Positions 13,000 to 23,527 of a stretch of 64,000 nt of DNA are shown in pieces. The notes below the pieces were generated by a model that had not been told where the DNA came from, made no database searches, and was given only the letters and a program-made list of their open reading frames with translations. The translations under genes were made by a program, and so were the position numbers. The stretch comes from Hygrocybe punicea (Eukaryota; Basidiomycota; Agaricomycetes; Agaricales; Hygrophoraceae). Within the stretch, counting starts at the first letter, position 1; every line of letters starts with the position of its first letter. The stretch covers positions 1,984,001-2,048,000 of the forward strand of contig OY744462.1 of assembly GCA_963556145.1 (NCBI GenBank), in the 5' to 3' direction.

Positions 13000-13590
13000 T
13001 ATGGTTGTGTCTACGAATACATCCAGTGTATGATGCCTAGTGGAGCCGTTCATGGAACGACAATCTTGCAAGGATTTGTGTTGTTATTTCACGATTTCAA
13101 TTTCTTCGCCGGAGTTGTTGTACTGGAGAGTTTCGGCGGAGAGAGATGGTGTGTAGTCCCTCAGAATGCGAGTCGCCAGTGACGCGTGACGGCTGAATTA
13201 TCCTCGCAGGTACAAATGTACCCGACCCATTCAGGATATATCTCACTGTCAAAAGCCAATCTCGAGTCTTGAATAATATTATTCTTCACATACTGCCATC
13301 AACACCGATGCGACCTTTTTTCGCAAACATACATACAAAAAAATTGCAAACTGACACGCGACATGTTGTCCAACTAATAGCTTTGTTTCAGAGGCCCACC
13401 GAAGGACCCCGGCTTGTCTGAACCTAGGATAGACAGAATTTTGAGGTTTTGGTCAAAATGTCAGATGCCCATCCGGACATGAGGTGTGGGAGTGCTCGGG
13501 CAGGTGCTGCATTTTGTGAAAATTTACTGAATGTACTTCTGTCCAGTTGGCTATATGTATGGCAGTCCATTCTGGACAAAACCATACATT
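13000..13590. other. Intergenic, no supported gene
   Basis: About 590 bp after the last gene of the conserved block. No open frame with family motifs and no repeat structure is visible. It marks the transition from the compact gene block to the repeat compartment. Confidence 0.4.
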
Positions 13591-13595
13591 GTCTA

Positions 13596-13857
13596 GAGTT
13601 CTCCAGAGTTCTCCAGAGTTCTCTAGAGTTCTCTAGAGTTCTCCGGAGTTCTCTAGAGTTCTCCGGAGTTCTCTGGAGTTCTCTAGAGTTCTCCGGAGTT
13701 CTCTGGAGTTCTCTAGAGTTCTCCGGAGTTCTCTGGAGTTCTCCAGAGAATTTCTCTAGAGAACTCAAGGGAAATTCTCTAGTCTCTGGAGAATTTCTCT
13801 AGTCTCTGGAGAATTTCTCTAGACCCTGGAGAATTTCTCTAGGCCCTGGAGAAATAA
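13596..13857. repeat. GAGTTCTCYRGA-type minisatellite with inverted companion array
   Basis: From about 13596 to 13745 a near-perfect 10-bp unit (GAGTTCTCYR, variants with CCA, CTA, CCG and CTG) is repeated about 15 times. It is directly followed to 13857 by about 20-bp units built on GGAGAATTTCTCTAG. Because AGAGAATTCTCT-like cores are self-complementary, the two halves form an imperfect inverted repeat. The unit reads open in several frames, which produces spurious long reading frames on both strands. Confidence 0.85.
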
Positions 13858-13904
13858 ATTCTCTGGCCCACCAGACAGGTATTTTCTATGATTGGTATGG
13901 CACC

Positions 13905-14349
13905 TTGATGATTCTTTCAGGCAAACTTCATCTACTAACCACCGCTTCCAGGGCTTCATGCGACCACTCCATCAATGGTTTCCCAGGCAACTGCTTTGTT
14001 GGATTCCACTTGGTGGCCAAAGCTGAGGTGGCCTGGAATGTGTCTCTTGCTGTGGGAACCACCGGGCCTGCAACCGCATGGCTGCAAGATCTGCTGAACG
14101 ATGAGGAGGCATACTGGGTCATCAAGGGGAAGGCCCCTGGTGTGTACCATGGCAAGTCAGTCAATTTAGTCTGTAATACCAGGGAATGAGTCTGATTTTT
14201 TTTCTTTGAGATCTCGTGCAACTGTCGCGTTAGGTGGGGTTAAGGGGCCTGCTGTTGAACATGCTCGTAGTGTTGCAGAAGCAGATCACCTGTTCATCTG
14301 GAGGTACATGGAGGGGTTGGTTTCCACAGCACCTGGCAGCCTGACTTAG
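13905..14349 (+). CDS. Small protein with RNase H1 N-terminal/viroplasmin-like motif
   Basis: The reading frame contains AYWVIKGKAPGVYHG, which resembles the xVxKGxxPGxY core of the small RNA/DNA hybrid-binding fold found at the N-terminus of RNase H1 and in fungal relatives. A GC-AG intron (GCAAGT at 14152 to TTAG near 14233) would continue the frame as GVKGPAVEHARSVAEADHLF, fitting the rest of that fold, and end at the TAG closing at 14349. The upstream exon limits are unclear and the start shown is only the first in-frame ATG. It lies just left of the hAT MITE target site. It may be a truncated or transposon-derived gene. Confidence 0.32.
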
Positions 14350-14929
14350 GTAGTGTAGGCTAGCCTAGTCGTACTATCCTGTCGTTCACGTAGCATGCTT
14401 TACAATGTCACCGTACACATCTTGTGTCTGCCAGACCCTTGCAACATGAGGCCGAAAGACTCACCAAATCTGAAATTGAAACCCTCAGTTTTAGTGTTGC
14501 CGTAGTTCGGTTCTGAACCTAGCCGAACCTGGTTCAAACCCCGAACCGAACCTGGGGTTCAGTCTAAGTTCAGCCAAGTGCTGAACTGGACCACGGGTTC
14601 AGTTCCGGGTTTCGAGGCCTGCTGGAATTCCTGAACGGCTCCAAACCGTGACCAAACTGCGAACGCGGATATTTTTAAGGTATTTATTTCATTTGTTTTT
14701 TGTATTTCTTTACTTACTTTTTCGTGTTAAACGATATCATGTGACCATTACACGAAGGTGTCTTCACCAACAACAACAACGCAAGGCCCATGAACGTGAC
14801 ACAATGTCGCGTTCGTGAATACAGGTAAGTCTCGTAAATTTTCTTAACTTTACTAATATTACCTGCCACAGGCAACTTGACCGCGACCACATCGCGAGCA
14901 CACCACCACACACAACATGGATCCCAACG

Positions 14930-15355
14930 CCAACGCCAACGGACGCGGGACAGCTGCAACACCACCACCACCACCACCACCACCAGCAACGGCAATGGCA
15001 ATGGCAACAATGATGACGGCAATGGCCAGCAGCAACGCCGGCAGCAGCAGCCGTGGCAGCAACACCACCCACGGGACAGCTGCAACATCACCACCATCAC
15101 CACCACCAGCGGCGGCAATGGAAATGGAAATGGCTATGGCAACGGAAACCAGGCAACGACGATGGCAACAGCCAGCAGCAGCAGCAGCAGCAACTGCAAT
15201 GGCAGCAACAGCAACAGCCAGCAACAGCAGCAGCAGCAGCAGCAGCAACTGCAATGACAGCAGCAGCAGTGCCGGCAGCAACAGCATTGGCAGCAGCACC
15301 TGCAGCAACGGCAGCAGCAGCAGTGGCAGCAGCAGCAGCAGCAGCAGCAACGCCG
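14930..15355. repeat. CAG/CAA/CCA low-complexity tract inside the hAT element
   Basis: Dense trinucleotide microsatellite of CAG, CAC, CAA and GGCAAT units. All three forward frames and two reverse frames stay open, giving Gln-, Ser/Asn-, Ala- or Leu-rich translations. Because every frame is open and none contains a domain, this is read as a repeat, not a gene. Confidence 0.8.
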
Positions 15356-15663
15356 GCAATGCCAGGCAGGGACCACGGGACAAGACCCCCCATCCCTCCA
15401 CATCCCTTGGGGACACCGGAGGGCTCCCCTGCACCCATCTACCTCGTGATATGCAGCGCTGTATCTATTGATACGTGCCTGCCATTCACGAGGAGAACGG
15501 AGCTCATGGGAGCCCACCTCAGTCTGGGTTTCAGACCGCATCTGAACCCAGACCGAACGTGGTGAGACGGTTTGACGCCGTCTGGGTCCAGGTTTGGCCA
15601 TGCGCCAAACCAGACCCAAAGTTCAGTTCGCAGTTCCGCCAAAAAGGGTCGGAACCGGACCGA

Positions 15664-17996
15664 TGTGACGGTGTAGTAGGAGGTCACGTGATAGGATCCC
15701 ACGGTTCATAGGATTACATAGTAGAGTACACTTGTTTGTAGAGACTCAGCTTATCATACCATGATGTTCACCCCATGACACCCTGAGTGGGCTCCCCTGC
15801 CCACTCCACCTGGTGATGAGAGTGTGATTCGTCTCACGTTTGCTGTTCTCACCATTCTCCAGCTTTTTTGAGCCCCTTTTGAGCTTTTCTACTAGTTTTC
15901 TCGGGCTTACAGTTTTTTCACGCGGTCTCACCACCCAGTTGCAGGACAACCCCCATATTTCGTCCATGCCCAGCTACACGGCCACCCACATCCTCGCCAG
16001 ATACCCCGCGAGCCCTCGTGTCTGACAGAACCACCGCAGCCGCCGTTTTTCAAGCCAAAACGGCCAACCCACATAAAGCCAGCATCGCCGTTTTAGCCGT
16101 CCTGTCTTCATCGTCCATAGCCCCGCAACATAACTATTCGACCCCACGGATCTACGTACGACATACCAAGACCCCCCGTCCACTCGCGTCACCTCAAAAG
16201 GGACGCAGCCGGCCTTTATGGCCATCCAGTGACGCGCCACGTCATCAAAAGATCAACCCCCGTTTTCCGTGTACCCAAGCCCTTCAACACGCGCGCTTGA
16301 TGCGCCCTTCTTGCTAACGGCCCGCGTCCCAGAGCTCCACGTACCCCATGTATGCCCTACACAAGCCACCCCCACCGATTTAGAGCCCCCGCGTTTGCCA
16401 CGTCACCAAAGTTCGACCCCCGTTTTTGCATAAGAGAACCCCCAGTCCACCCTACCAGCCCTACGAACCCACGTTCAACGTACCAGGAGCCCCCGTCCAC
16501 GCGCGCTACCCTAAACGAACGAATGCCGGCCTTTATGGCCACCCCACGGACCCGCCGCGTCGACGTCAGTCGACCCCCGGTTCTTCACCCACCCACGCAA
16601 ACGCACTCGCCCAACTCCCCGAGTCCTCGTCCCACGCCGCAAAGCACCAAGCACCCTATCGTCACCCCGAGAGCACCGTTCCCGCACCTTTTAGACACCC
16701 CAACGGCCACGTTGTTTCGAGTTCCCCCCCATTCCAAATATTTCCTCGACTTCCCCGCAACCCCGTTCAGCGTCCCAGAGCTTCCCGTTCCCCCGAGTTC
16801 ACCAAATTGAGACAACACCACCATTTTAGACCCCACAACACCGGCCGCGTCACCCTAAGTCCCCACGTATTCAACGCACTGCGATCCCCGTCTCCACCAT
16901 TCCATGCCTTCACAAGTCCATCCCCAAGCATCCATATGTTATTCCTGAGTCATCTGTTTCACGGCCGTCATCTTCGCACCCCCACCTTAGGCCACACCAT
17001 CTCACTACGAAGTCTTCTACGTTTTTTCGCGAGTTACACTCTGAGCACAGGCGATTTGGTCAGCAGGTGGTATCTTGAGCTGGTGGTGGTGTCCACTGGG
17101 GGGCATACCACTGTTGGCAGCATTTCATAAGACCTCGACGGAGTTGGAGTTGTGAGTTGGAGTCTAGAGAGTTTTTCTGTGTTTTGGTTCTGGTTTTCAG
17201 GCTTCAGTGGCGAGGACGCCACTGTTTTTTTCAAGGGGGGTAGATGTAGTAGGAGGTCACGTGATAGGATCCCACGGTTCGTAGGATTACATAGTAGAGT
17301 ACACTTGTTTGTAGAGACTCAGCTTATCATACCATGATGTTCACCCCATGACACCCTGAGTGGGCTCCCCTGCCCACTCCAACGGCGAGTGTGGTTGTAG
17401 ACCCGAATGGGAATCTACGGAAAGGGTGATCAGCTAAGAAGTGATCAGAGGAGTTTATTGTCTATGTAGTGTCTAATCAATCCAACCCGAATCCAGGGGT
17501 TCTGGATCAGAGGGGAAGTGTAGGGAGTGGAGTTACGAAGACTAATGAGATGATACGAAGTGAGGACTAAGAAATAGAACTGAAGGGATGCAATACGATA
17601 GGATGTAATATGATATGGTGGGATATGATAATATATATGTTGTAGTATAAGGGTACATCTTTTATACTACTGGGAGAGATCCTGTGCTGTAGTAACTATG
17701 TACTACAAGCGAAGGCTGTAACTGATGGTAGAGAGGTGGAGCGGAGTATAGGGGGAATGGTGCTATGTACTAAGTAACGGGAAACGAAGATATATCATAT
17801 GTAACTATATACGTACTGATTCCGGGTCGTTAGAGACATCGCATCTTGAGTATGAACGATTCCGGAGGCGGAATCCGGAGCGGAATCGACGGAAAAGACC
17901 AGAAACGGGCGAAATCGATGATACGTGAATGGGAATGGACGAGGACGAAGTGGGATATGAAGAGGATTCGGGTCCAGAGGGCCTGGAGCCTCTACA
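15664..17996 (-). repeat. Left (3') LTR of element A, interrupted by element B
   Basis: The first eight bases TGTGACGG (15664-15671) are separated from the remaining 611 bases (17386-17996) by element B. The ACGG at 17382-17385 is the duplicated target. Alignment with the right LTR at 21756-22374 is almost perfect. Confidence 0.85.
15672..17381 (+). mobile_element. LTR element B: 1.7-kb LTR retrotransposon with no recognised genes
   Basis: Identical-length 137-bp LTRs (15672-15808 and 17245-17381), starting TGTAGTAGG and ending CACTCCA, differ at one CpG position. The 4-bp duplication ACGG flanks the element (15668-15671 and 17382-17385). A TGGTGATGAGAG primer-binding-site candidate starts two bases after the left LTR. 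A purine tract AAGGGGGGTAGA directly precedes the right LTR, so it reads on the + strand. The C-rich interior contains degenerate direct repeats, for example around GCCGGCCTTTATGGCCA near 16210 and 16525. An open frame at 16426-17130 is Pro/Ser/His-rich and lacks retroviral motifs. The small size fits a TRIM-like non-autonomous element. Confidence 0.85.
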
Positions 17997-18327
17997 TCCG
18001 GTCAGGACTCAGATAGAGACCATCCCTGGTCGATCCATACGAAATAACAAAGATACCGGGGTCGTGGGAATAAATGAGCGGAGGCGATGTCGAAAACGGG
18101 CGGAAACAATGGTACAACGTGAACGAGATCGAAGCCGGCGGGTATCGAAGCGTCGGGAAGCAGTGGTCCGGAGCTACTAAAAGAGGGTGGAGCGAAACAG
18201 CTGGATAAAGGAACAACGGTCACGTGACGGGGCAACAAATACAAACAAGAAAACTTTTCAACGCGACTTCAACAATCTCGACAACATCCTCAACAAGCCC
18301 AACAAACCCAACAAACACCAACACCAA

Positions 18328-19783
18328 ATGTCGACGGAATACAACAATTTCCTCAACAATCTCGATGCGGAAACGCGGCAAGACTTCGAGAGCGCCGTAG
18401 CTGAGTTACTAGAAGTCGACGCGGCCGGAATCGATATCGTACGCGACGGATTCGAGAACGAAGCACGGCAATGGGTGGTGAGACGACGACGGGCCATGGT
18501 AAGAGTTCCCGTTCCCGTAAACGGCACGGACTAACGATACCCGGCAGCGGAACTACAGAGGAATCTTGATGGAAATCCGGGACAACGGAATCGACGTGAC
18601 GGAACCGAAGGATTTCTCGATGGGCGGAGAGATGGTGGTGGAGGTCGAGGAGTGGTTGCGGAGCTGGGAGGACTACGAACGGGAACGGAAAGAGGCGAGG
18701 CGTCGGGAAGCTGTACGGTTGCAGGAGGAAAAGGGAGGAGGCAACGGGTTGAGGAGGCGGAAAGGATCGAGCGGCAACGGGCGGAGGAATCGCGCCAATA
18801 CGAAGAGGAGATGAATAGGAGGGCGGAGGTGGAGAAGCGGATCGAGGAGGCGGAAAGGGCGAAGGCGGCAGAGGCAGCAAAAAGGGATAATGCAGCCGCG
18901 GAAAGGGACCAGGAGGAGACTGCACAAACCAGCGATCACGGAAGCGAGGATGAGGAGGACACCTGGTCCAACCAACAACTACGAAAATACGAGCGGCTTC
19001 AAGCACTCAACGCGATCAAACACAAAAAGCTCAACCGGGATAAGAGGGTCAACCGGGACGACGAGACCGTTCACGGGGACTACAACAGCGGCAACGATTT
19101 CTCGAATGCGAGCGGGAACGAGGACGCGGAATCGAAGGGAAAGATTCCGGGGGTAAGTGATGTCTCGCGGACTCGTATATTCGTTGTGCCTAACTAATCC
19201 GTAGTATATGCAGTCGTTCCGGATCCGGCAATGCGATGCGTGCGTGACCGCCAACGCGGTTTGTCGCGGAATCGAGGGATACGCGTGCGATCGGTGCAAA
19301 AGACTTAAACGACGTTGCGGATTGTCGACGAAGGGACCGGCCACCGGATCTGGAAAAGCGGAAAGGAAAGGGAAGGCGAAGGCGGGTAGTCCGAAGAGAA
19401 AGGTCGTCGCGAAGAAGATACCAAAGCCCGTGAGGAAGCCTAGGTTGCGGACCGGAGAGGTGTCGACGAGTAAGCGGACGTTGACCGACGTCGAACCGGA
19501 TACGGAATCGGAGCGGGACGAAGGGAGACGAGGAAATCCGTTCAAGCACCCGCGGATCGGAGCCGGAATCAACGACCACGTCCGGGCAGTACGCAAGATG
19601 GCGAGGGAAACGCAAAGGGAGATATCGACGATCGCGGACGGCCTCTCGGAGTATGTTGCGGAGGTCCATTCGAAGCTAACCCGTTGGACGAAGGAGCTGA
19701 ACCAACTACGCGCGAACCAAGCCCATATCTTTGGCCAACTCGACATGATCGACACAAAACTCGACGAAAGGAGAAGGGAGTAG
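18328..19783 (+). CDS. Coiled-coil protein with Zn2Cys6-like zinc cluster, carried antisense in element A
   Basis: The start at 18328 begins MSTEYNNFLNNLDAET. An intron at 18499-18547 joins RRRRAM to RNYRGI. A long Arg/Glu-rich coiled coil follows (EEAERIERQRAEESR, RRAEVEKRIEEAE), then an acidic stretch. A second intron (about 19153-19204) leads into QCDACVTANAVC...YACDRCKRLKRRC. Its cysteine spacing C-x2-C-x6-C-x7-C-x2-C-x6-C is close to the fungal Zn2Cys6 binuclear cluster. A basic Lys/Arg/Pro-rich segment and a second predicted helix end the protein. A one-base frame change near 18735 is needed to keep the coiled coil open, so this copy may be damaged. It runs opposite to gag inside the same LTR element. 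It could be a DNA- or RNA-binding accessory protein of the element or a captured host gene. Confidence 0.5.
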
Positions 19784-21561
19784 AAGGGAAATGGACGGAA
19801 AAGGAGGGGAAACGAACCGCAGGACAATGTACATAAAAATAAAATGAGTACATAATAAAATCTATAACGGAAAGGGAGAAACGGGTAACTACATAAGCCA
19901 GAATCTGGAGGTCGAGGTGGAGGGCGGGACCGGAATACAACGGACACGGAATGGGATCGAAACAAACGGGAAACAAGGAAAACTATAAACGGAAACGAAA
20001 ATATAAATAAGTGGAGGCCGGGAGCGTGAACGGAAAGCGGAACGGAAGACGAAAACGCAAAAATAGGAGACGGAAACGGGTCTACATCCCCACAAGAGTT
20101 TCTGAAAGAAGGTCGGAGGCGGAACGACGAGAGGAGGCGGAGAACTTCTTGCAAATATTCGAGCGAGGTGTCGAGGGGGCGGAGGTCCAGAATGCAATGA
20201 CAAAGTAGAATGAAAACAGAAACGAGGAATAATAAAAATTTGAGAACCGGAGTGCCGACACCAACACGATCCCATATAACGGGTGTGCCACGTGACGGGT
20301 CTAAAGACGACGGGGTGCCCCAAGCGGGCGGAAACGACAAAGTGCCCCAAGTGGGCGAGGAGGGAACCGGAGACGATACGGGAGCGGGAACAACGAGGGG
20401 AACCGGGAACGAAGGGGTCGACATAACGGAACCGGGACCAGAATCGAAATCAGATAAAAGGGGAGGAATGGGGTCCGGAATGGGAACGGGTACGGAATAC
20501 TCAACCAAAGTCGACGGAATCTCAATAGACGGTGACGGAGGACAATATGGCGGCGATATCGGGGACGGAATGTCTATTTCTGGAGAGTCCAAGGACAATG
20601 GGAGCGGGTCCGGTACGAGTTCGTGGACGGAAAGTGGAGGGGTCGAATCCGGAGACGACGTGGACGAAATAGGAAATGAATTGGATAAATCGGTGACCGG
20701 CATCGATAAATCGGGAATGGGATCGGACGGGGACGACACGGGACTGGACGACAATACCTGTAAACAAATGACGGTCTCGACGGGCACCGGAATGGACAGG
20801 GATGGAATATGCGATAAAGAGGACGGAGTATACGTAGGACCGGAATGAACGTGGGCGACGGAACGAACGACGGTGGGCGGGATCGAGGTCAGAATCGGGA
20901 CCGGAGATGACAAAGCTATGACAGGTGGGGGACTGGGACCGGAATCGGGACTAGAGATGGTAACGGCAAGGGAAGGGGATTTCGGAACGGAGCAATAACC
21001 GGAAAGTAGGAATAAGGCGGCATCGTGGAAAACATCGAGCGGGTACGGATCGTCGTGGTAATGGTCGGGAAGAAGGTAATGGAGGCGTTCTTCAATACGT
21101 AGATGAAGGTCTGAGTCGAATCCGTTGGCGAAGTATGTGTTCTGTTGCTTATCCGTTAGACGGCCGTTGTCAAACAAGACACCGGAAATGCGTATGAAAT
21201 CCCGGAAATATTGTCCTAAGTCCACTTTGTTCTCTATACCGTAAGCCGATTGTCGTCGCGTAAGTTGATCGAGATCCGAGATCGTATACCGGATGGAATT
21301 TGTAGCACCGGGATAAAAGTCGAAGACGGCACGTCGGAAAGCAATGAAGTCCTTTGCTGAAGCGGCGGGTAGGGTAGACCAAAGTTCGTAATCGTCGTTA
21401 TCGAGGTACCGGAGCATGTAGCGAATCTTCATAGCGTCCGTGAGTCCACAGTCGGAGCCGAGCATGTCAATTTCGTCAAAGAAGCGGGGAAGGTCGTGTT
21501 CGTCACCATGAAATGTCGGGGCTGAACGATCACCTCGGAGAGGCATCAATCCGTACGTCAT
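18979..21561 (-). CDS. Retrotransposon Gag-like protein of element A
   Basis: The start at 21561 begins MTYGLMPLRGDRSAPTFHGD. Residues about 15-190 match the layout of the basidiomycete retrotransposon gag domain (RYMLRYLDNDDYELWSTLP, FDFYPGATNSIRY, LPDHYHDDPYPLDVFHDA). A Ser/Pro-rich region follows with short WGTP/RGTP-type repeats near residues 400-430. The frame stays open for 860 codons down to 18979, but its last third is exactly antisense to the zinc-cluster gene and has no recognisable content. The real protein therefore probably ends, or is spliced, near 20200-20300. No zinc knuckle or protease follows. It would act as the particle-forming protein, with polymerase supplied in trans. 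Confidence 0.55.
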   Translation of the reverse strand: MTYGLMPLRGDRSAPTFHGDEHDLPRFFDEIDMLGSDCGLTDAMKIRYMLRYLDNDDYELWSTLPAASAKDFIAFRRAVFDFYPGATNSIRYTISDLDQLTRRQSAYGIENKVDLGQYFRDFIRISGVLFDNGRLTDKQQNTYFANGFDSDLHLRIEERLHYLLPDHYHDDPYPLDVFHDAALFLLSGYCSVPKSPSLAVTISSPDSGPSPPPVIALSSPVPILTSIPPTVVRSVAHVHSGPTYTPSSLSHIPSLSIPVPVETVICLQVLSSSPVSSPSDPIPDLSMPVTDLSNSFPISSTSSPDSTPPLSVHELVPDPLPLSLDSPEIDIPSPISPPYCPPSPSIEIPSTLVEYSVPVPIPDPIPPLLSDFDSGPGSVMSTPSFPVPLVVPAPVSSPVPSSPTWGTLSFPPAWGTPSSLDPSRGTPVIWDRVGVGTPVLKFLLFLVSVFILLCHCILDLRPLDTSLEYLQEVLRLLSSFRLRPSFRNSCGDVDPFPSPIFAFSSSVPLSVHAPGLHLFIFSFPFIVFLVSRLFRSHSVSVVFRSRPPPRPPDSGLCSYPFLPFRYRFYYVLILFLCTLSCGSFPLLFRPFPFYSLLLSSSFVSIMSSWPKIWAWFARSWFSSFVQRVSFEWTSATYSERPSAIVDISLCVSLAILRTARTWSLIPAPIRGCLNGFPRLPSSRSDSVSGSTSVNVRLLVDTSPVRNLGFLTGFGIFFATTFLFGLPAFAFPFLSAFPDPVAGPFVDNPQRRLSLLHRSHAYPSIPRQTALAVTHASHCRIRNDCIYYGLVRHNEYTSPRDITYPRNLSLRFRVLVPARIREIVAAVVVPVNGLVVPVDPLIPVELFVFDRVECLKPLVFS

Positions 21562-21755
21562 ATCGGGAATGTCTAAATCGGGATGCGGGTCGGAAAGCGG
21601 GTCGGGTCGAGGAGGTTCGAGGTCGAGGTCGAAGGCGTAAGCGGAACTAAATAACTAGAGTCGGGTAGAAGAGGGAAACGTCATGAAAGTCCAACCCGAC
21701 GGTGGGGAGGGTATGAAAAGACAAAAGAAATAAACTCCTCGCGGTGGGCTCCAGT

Positions 21756-22374
21756 TGTGACGGCGAGTGTGGTTGTAGACCCGAATGGGAATCTACGGAA
21801 AGGGTGATCAGCTAAGAAGTGATCAGAGGAGTTTATTGTCTATGTAGTGTCTAATCAATCCAACCCGAATCCAGGGGTTCTGGATCAGAGGGGAAGTGTA
21901 GGGAGTGGAGTTACGAAGACTAATGAGATGATACGAAGCGAGGACTAAGAAATAGAACTGAAGGGATGCAATATGATAGGATGTAATATGATATGGTGGG
22001 ATATGATAATATATATGTTGTAGTATAAGGGTACATCTTTTATACTACTGGGAGAGATCCTGTGCTGTAGTAACTATGTACTACAAGCGAAGGCTGTAAC
22101 TGATGGTAGAGAGGTGGAGCGGAGTATAGGGGGAATGGTGCTATGTACTAAGTAACGGGAAACGAAGATATATCATATGTAACTATATACGTACTGATTC
22201 CGGGTCGTTAGAGACATCGCATCTTGAGTATGAACGATTCCGGAGGCGGAATCCGGAGCGGAATCGACGGAAAAGACCGGAAACGGGCGGAATCGATGAT
22301 ACGTGAATGGGAATGGACGAGGACGAAGTGGGATATGAAGAGGATTCGGGTCCAGAGGGCCCGGAGCCTCTACA
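21756..22374 (-). repeat. Right (5') LTR of element A
   Basis: 619 bp, TGTGACGG to CTCTACA, nearly identical to the left LTR. As the element reads on the minus strand, this LTR should hold the promoter for gag. A diverged solo copy in inverse orientation is at 55330-55910. Confidence 0.87.
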
Positions 22375-22979
22375 CCGAACTGAACTTCGGCAACACTACT
22401 CAGTTTAGTGCAAGGTATTGGCTCAGGCTGAGTGCTTAGCAAAGCCCGCAAAGGTACACAGTATGTATGAGTAGATTCAAGGAGTGTCATATTCATGTAG
22501 TAAGAAGGTCAGGTACTGAGGCAGCGATGTGTAGCTATGTGTTAAATATGTGGTGTTATAGTGTCAGTAAATGCACGAACCTTTCCAGCAATAAATGACA
22601 TATGACTTTGCTTGACAATCCTGCAGGTAAGGACATGTGGTTGTGCTTTCTTCAAACTGAACCATTGTGCATCATGGTTGGAAGTAACAGACCAGGCAGC
22701 AACAAGACCACATCTTCCTCTTGCAAAGTCAACCATTCAGGAAGCAAACTCAGGACAACAAGTCGTTTTCCGAGAAACCTTGCATGCAACAGCGTTCAGG
22801 CAACGCAAGGACACCTCTGATGACAAGATATGCCGTCGATTACAGGGCCAGCAGTATTGTTTCCCTTGCATACTGTTCATCTCGCTGATGCTTCCATGTC
22901 CATGTCTTAGAGATGAGCCCAGCTGAGCATGTGCAACTTGCAGCATTGAGTGAACTTCCTGAAGATCAGCTGGATGATT

Positions 22980-23527
22980 GTGTTATGATGGAGAGTTCCA
23001 GCACATGGATAGAGATAGCTATGGTGGGTTTTAGAGGTGCACAAGGCAGAAGTCCTTGCCTTGCAAAGGCACTCGCTATGAAAAGGTCGGCTGCAATCAT
23101 ATTGATAGAGGTGTTATATGCACCTACAAAAGGGATTCAGCAATGGGAGCAAGAAAAAACCATGAATTATTTTACCCATGTCGGATATTGCCCTTGAACC
23201 TCTGTATCAGACGGGAGGACGTATCCACCTTCCAACCCCTTGTCTGCTGTGGCTGCACTCCATGTAATATAAGCGTCGACGATGGAGTCCATCTGGGGTT
23301 TGAATGCCTGCACAAGTTGCTTGGTACGATTGGCACGGGTGCGGCGATCTGTGATGCGGCGATGACTGTGTAGAACATGAATGTGATGTCAAGTGAAGAA
23401 TTTCCAGAGAACACTTACCAGCGCTGCTGTCCAGCCTGTAGGTCACCCTCCATGTCTTTGAGGACTGTCTGAAACTCCCCACCTGCATGACTAACATCCA
23501 TATGCTCGCTACCATCCAGAACGCCAT
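22980..23527 (-). pseudogene. Inverted 5' segment of a KDZ transposase gene
   Basis: Minus-strand translation gives SEHMDVSHAGGEFQTVLKDM, then after an intron (near 23360-23415) HRRITDRRTRANRTKQLVQA, QMDSIVDAYITWS and finally ARQGLLPCAPLKPTIAIS and HVLEL. These are the N-terminal landmarks of KDZ (Kyakuja-Dileera-Zisupton) transposases in agarics. The segment ends where the + strand gene at 23528 resumes with YRLAHLCCPRL, the motif that normally follows ...LEL. It is therefore best explained as a piece of the same gene flipped in place. Confidence 0.6.

Larger units (their letters stand above)
15664..22374 (-). mobile_element. LTR element A: gag-only retrotransposon with antisense cargo gene
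   Basis: Two 619-bp LTRs (TGTGACGG...CTCTACA on the + strand) bound the element. The right LTR is 21756-22374. The left LTR is 15664-15671 plus 17386-17996, interrupted by element B. The 4-bp target duplication CCGA lies at 15660-15663 and 22375-22378. Read on the minus strand, the 5' LTR is followed after two bases by TGGAGCCCACCGCGAG, a plausible primer-binding site because it would pair with a tRNA ending in CCA. The gag frame starts about 195 bp further on, which fixes the orientation as minus. The 3.76-kb interior has no protease, reverse transcriptase or integrase, so the element is non-autonomous and resembles TR-GAG elements described in plants. No clear polypurine tract was seen. The LTRs differ at about five sites, four of them CpG. 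Confidence 0.8.
14492..22398. mobile_element. Non-autonomous hAT element (MITE-like), split by nested LTR elements
   Basis: Terminal inverted repeats begin TAGTGTTGCCGTAGTTC at 14492 and end with the complement at 22398 (GAACTTCGGCAACACTA). They are flanked by the 8-bp duplication CTCAGTTT at 14484-14491 and 22399-22406. An 8-bp target duplication with a TAGTG... terminus is the hallmark of the hAT superfamily. After removing the LTR element at 15664-22374 and its duplication, the element is about 1.2 kb. It holds GTTC/GAAC-rich subterminal sequence, a CAG-rich low-complexity core and no transposase. The element is older than both LTR insertions inside it. Confidence 0.82.

Noticed and set aside
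13596..13857. CRISPR-like array of short repeats
   Set aside because: Units are contiguous without spacers, and the genome is fungal.
14859..15619. Several long open frames on both strands (Gln-, Ser-, Ala- or Leu-rich)
   Set aside because: They are simultaneous translations of the CAG/CAC/CAA microsatellite; no frame contains a domain.
16426..17130. 234-codon frame inside element B as a possible Gag
   Set aside because: Pro/Ser/His-rich low-complexity translation of C-rich repeats, no gag or zinc-knuckle motif.
20210..20848. + strand frame rich in Gly/Asp/Thr
   Set aside because: It is antisense to the Ser/Pro-rich part of the gag frame and has no domain of its own.
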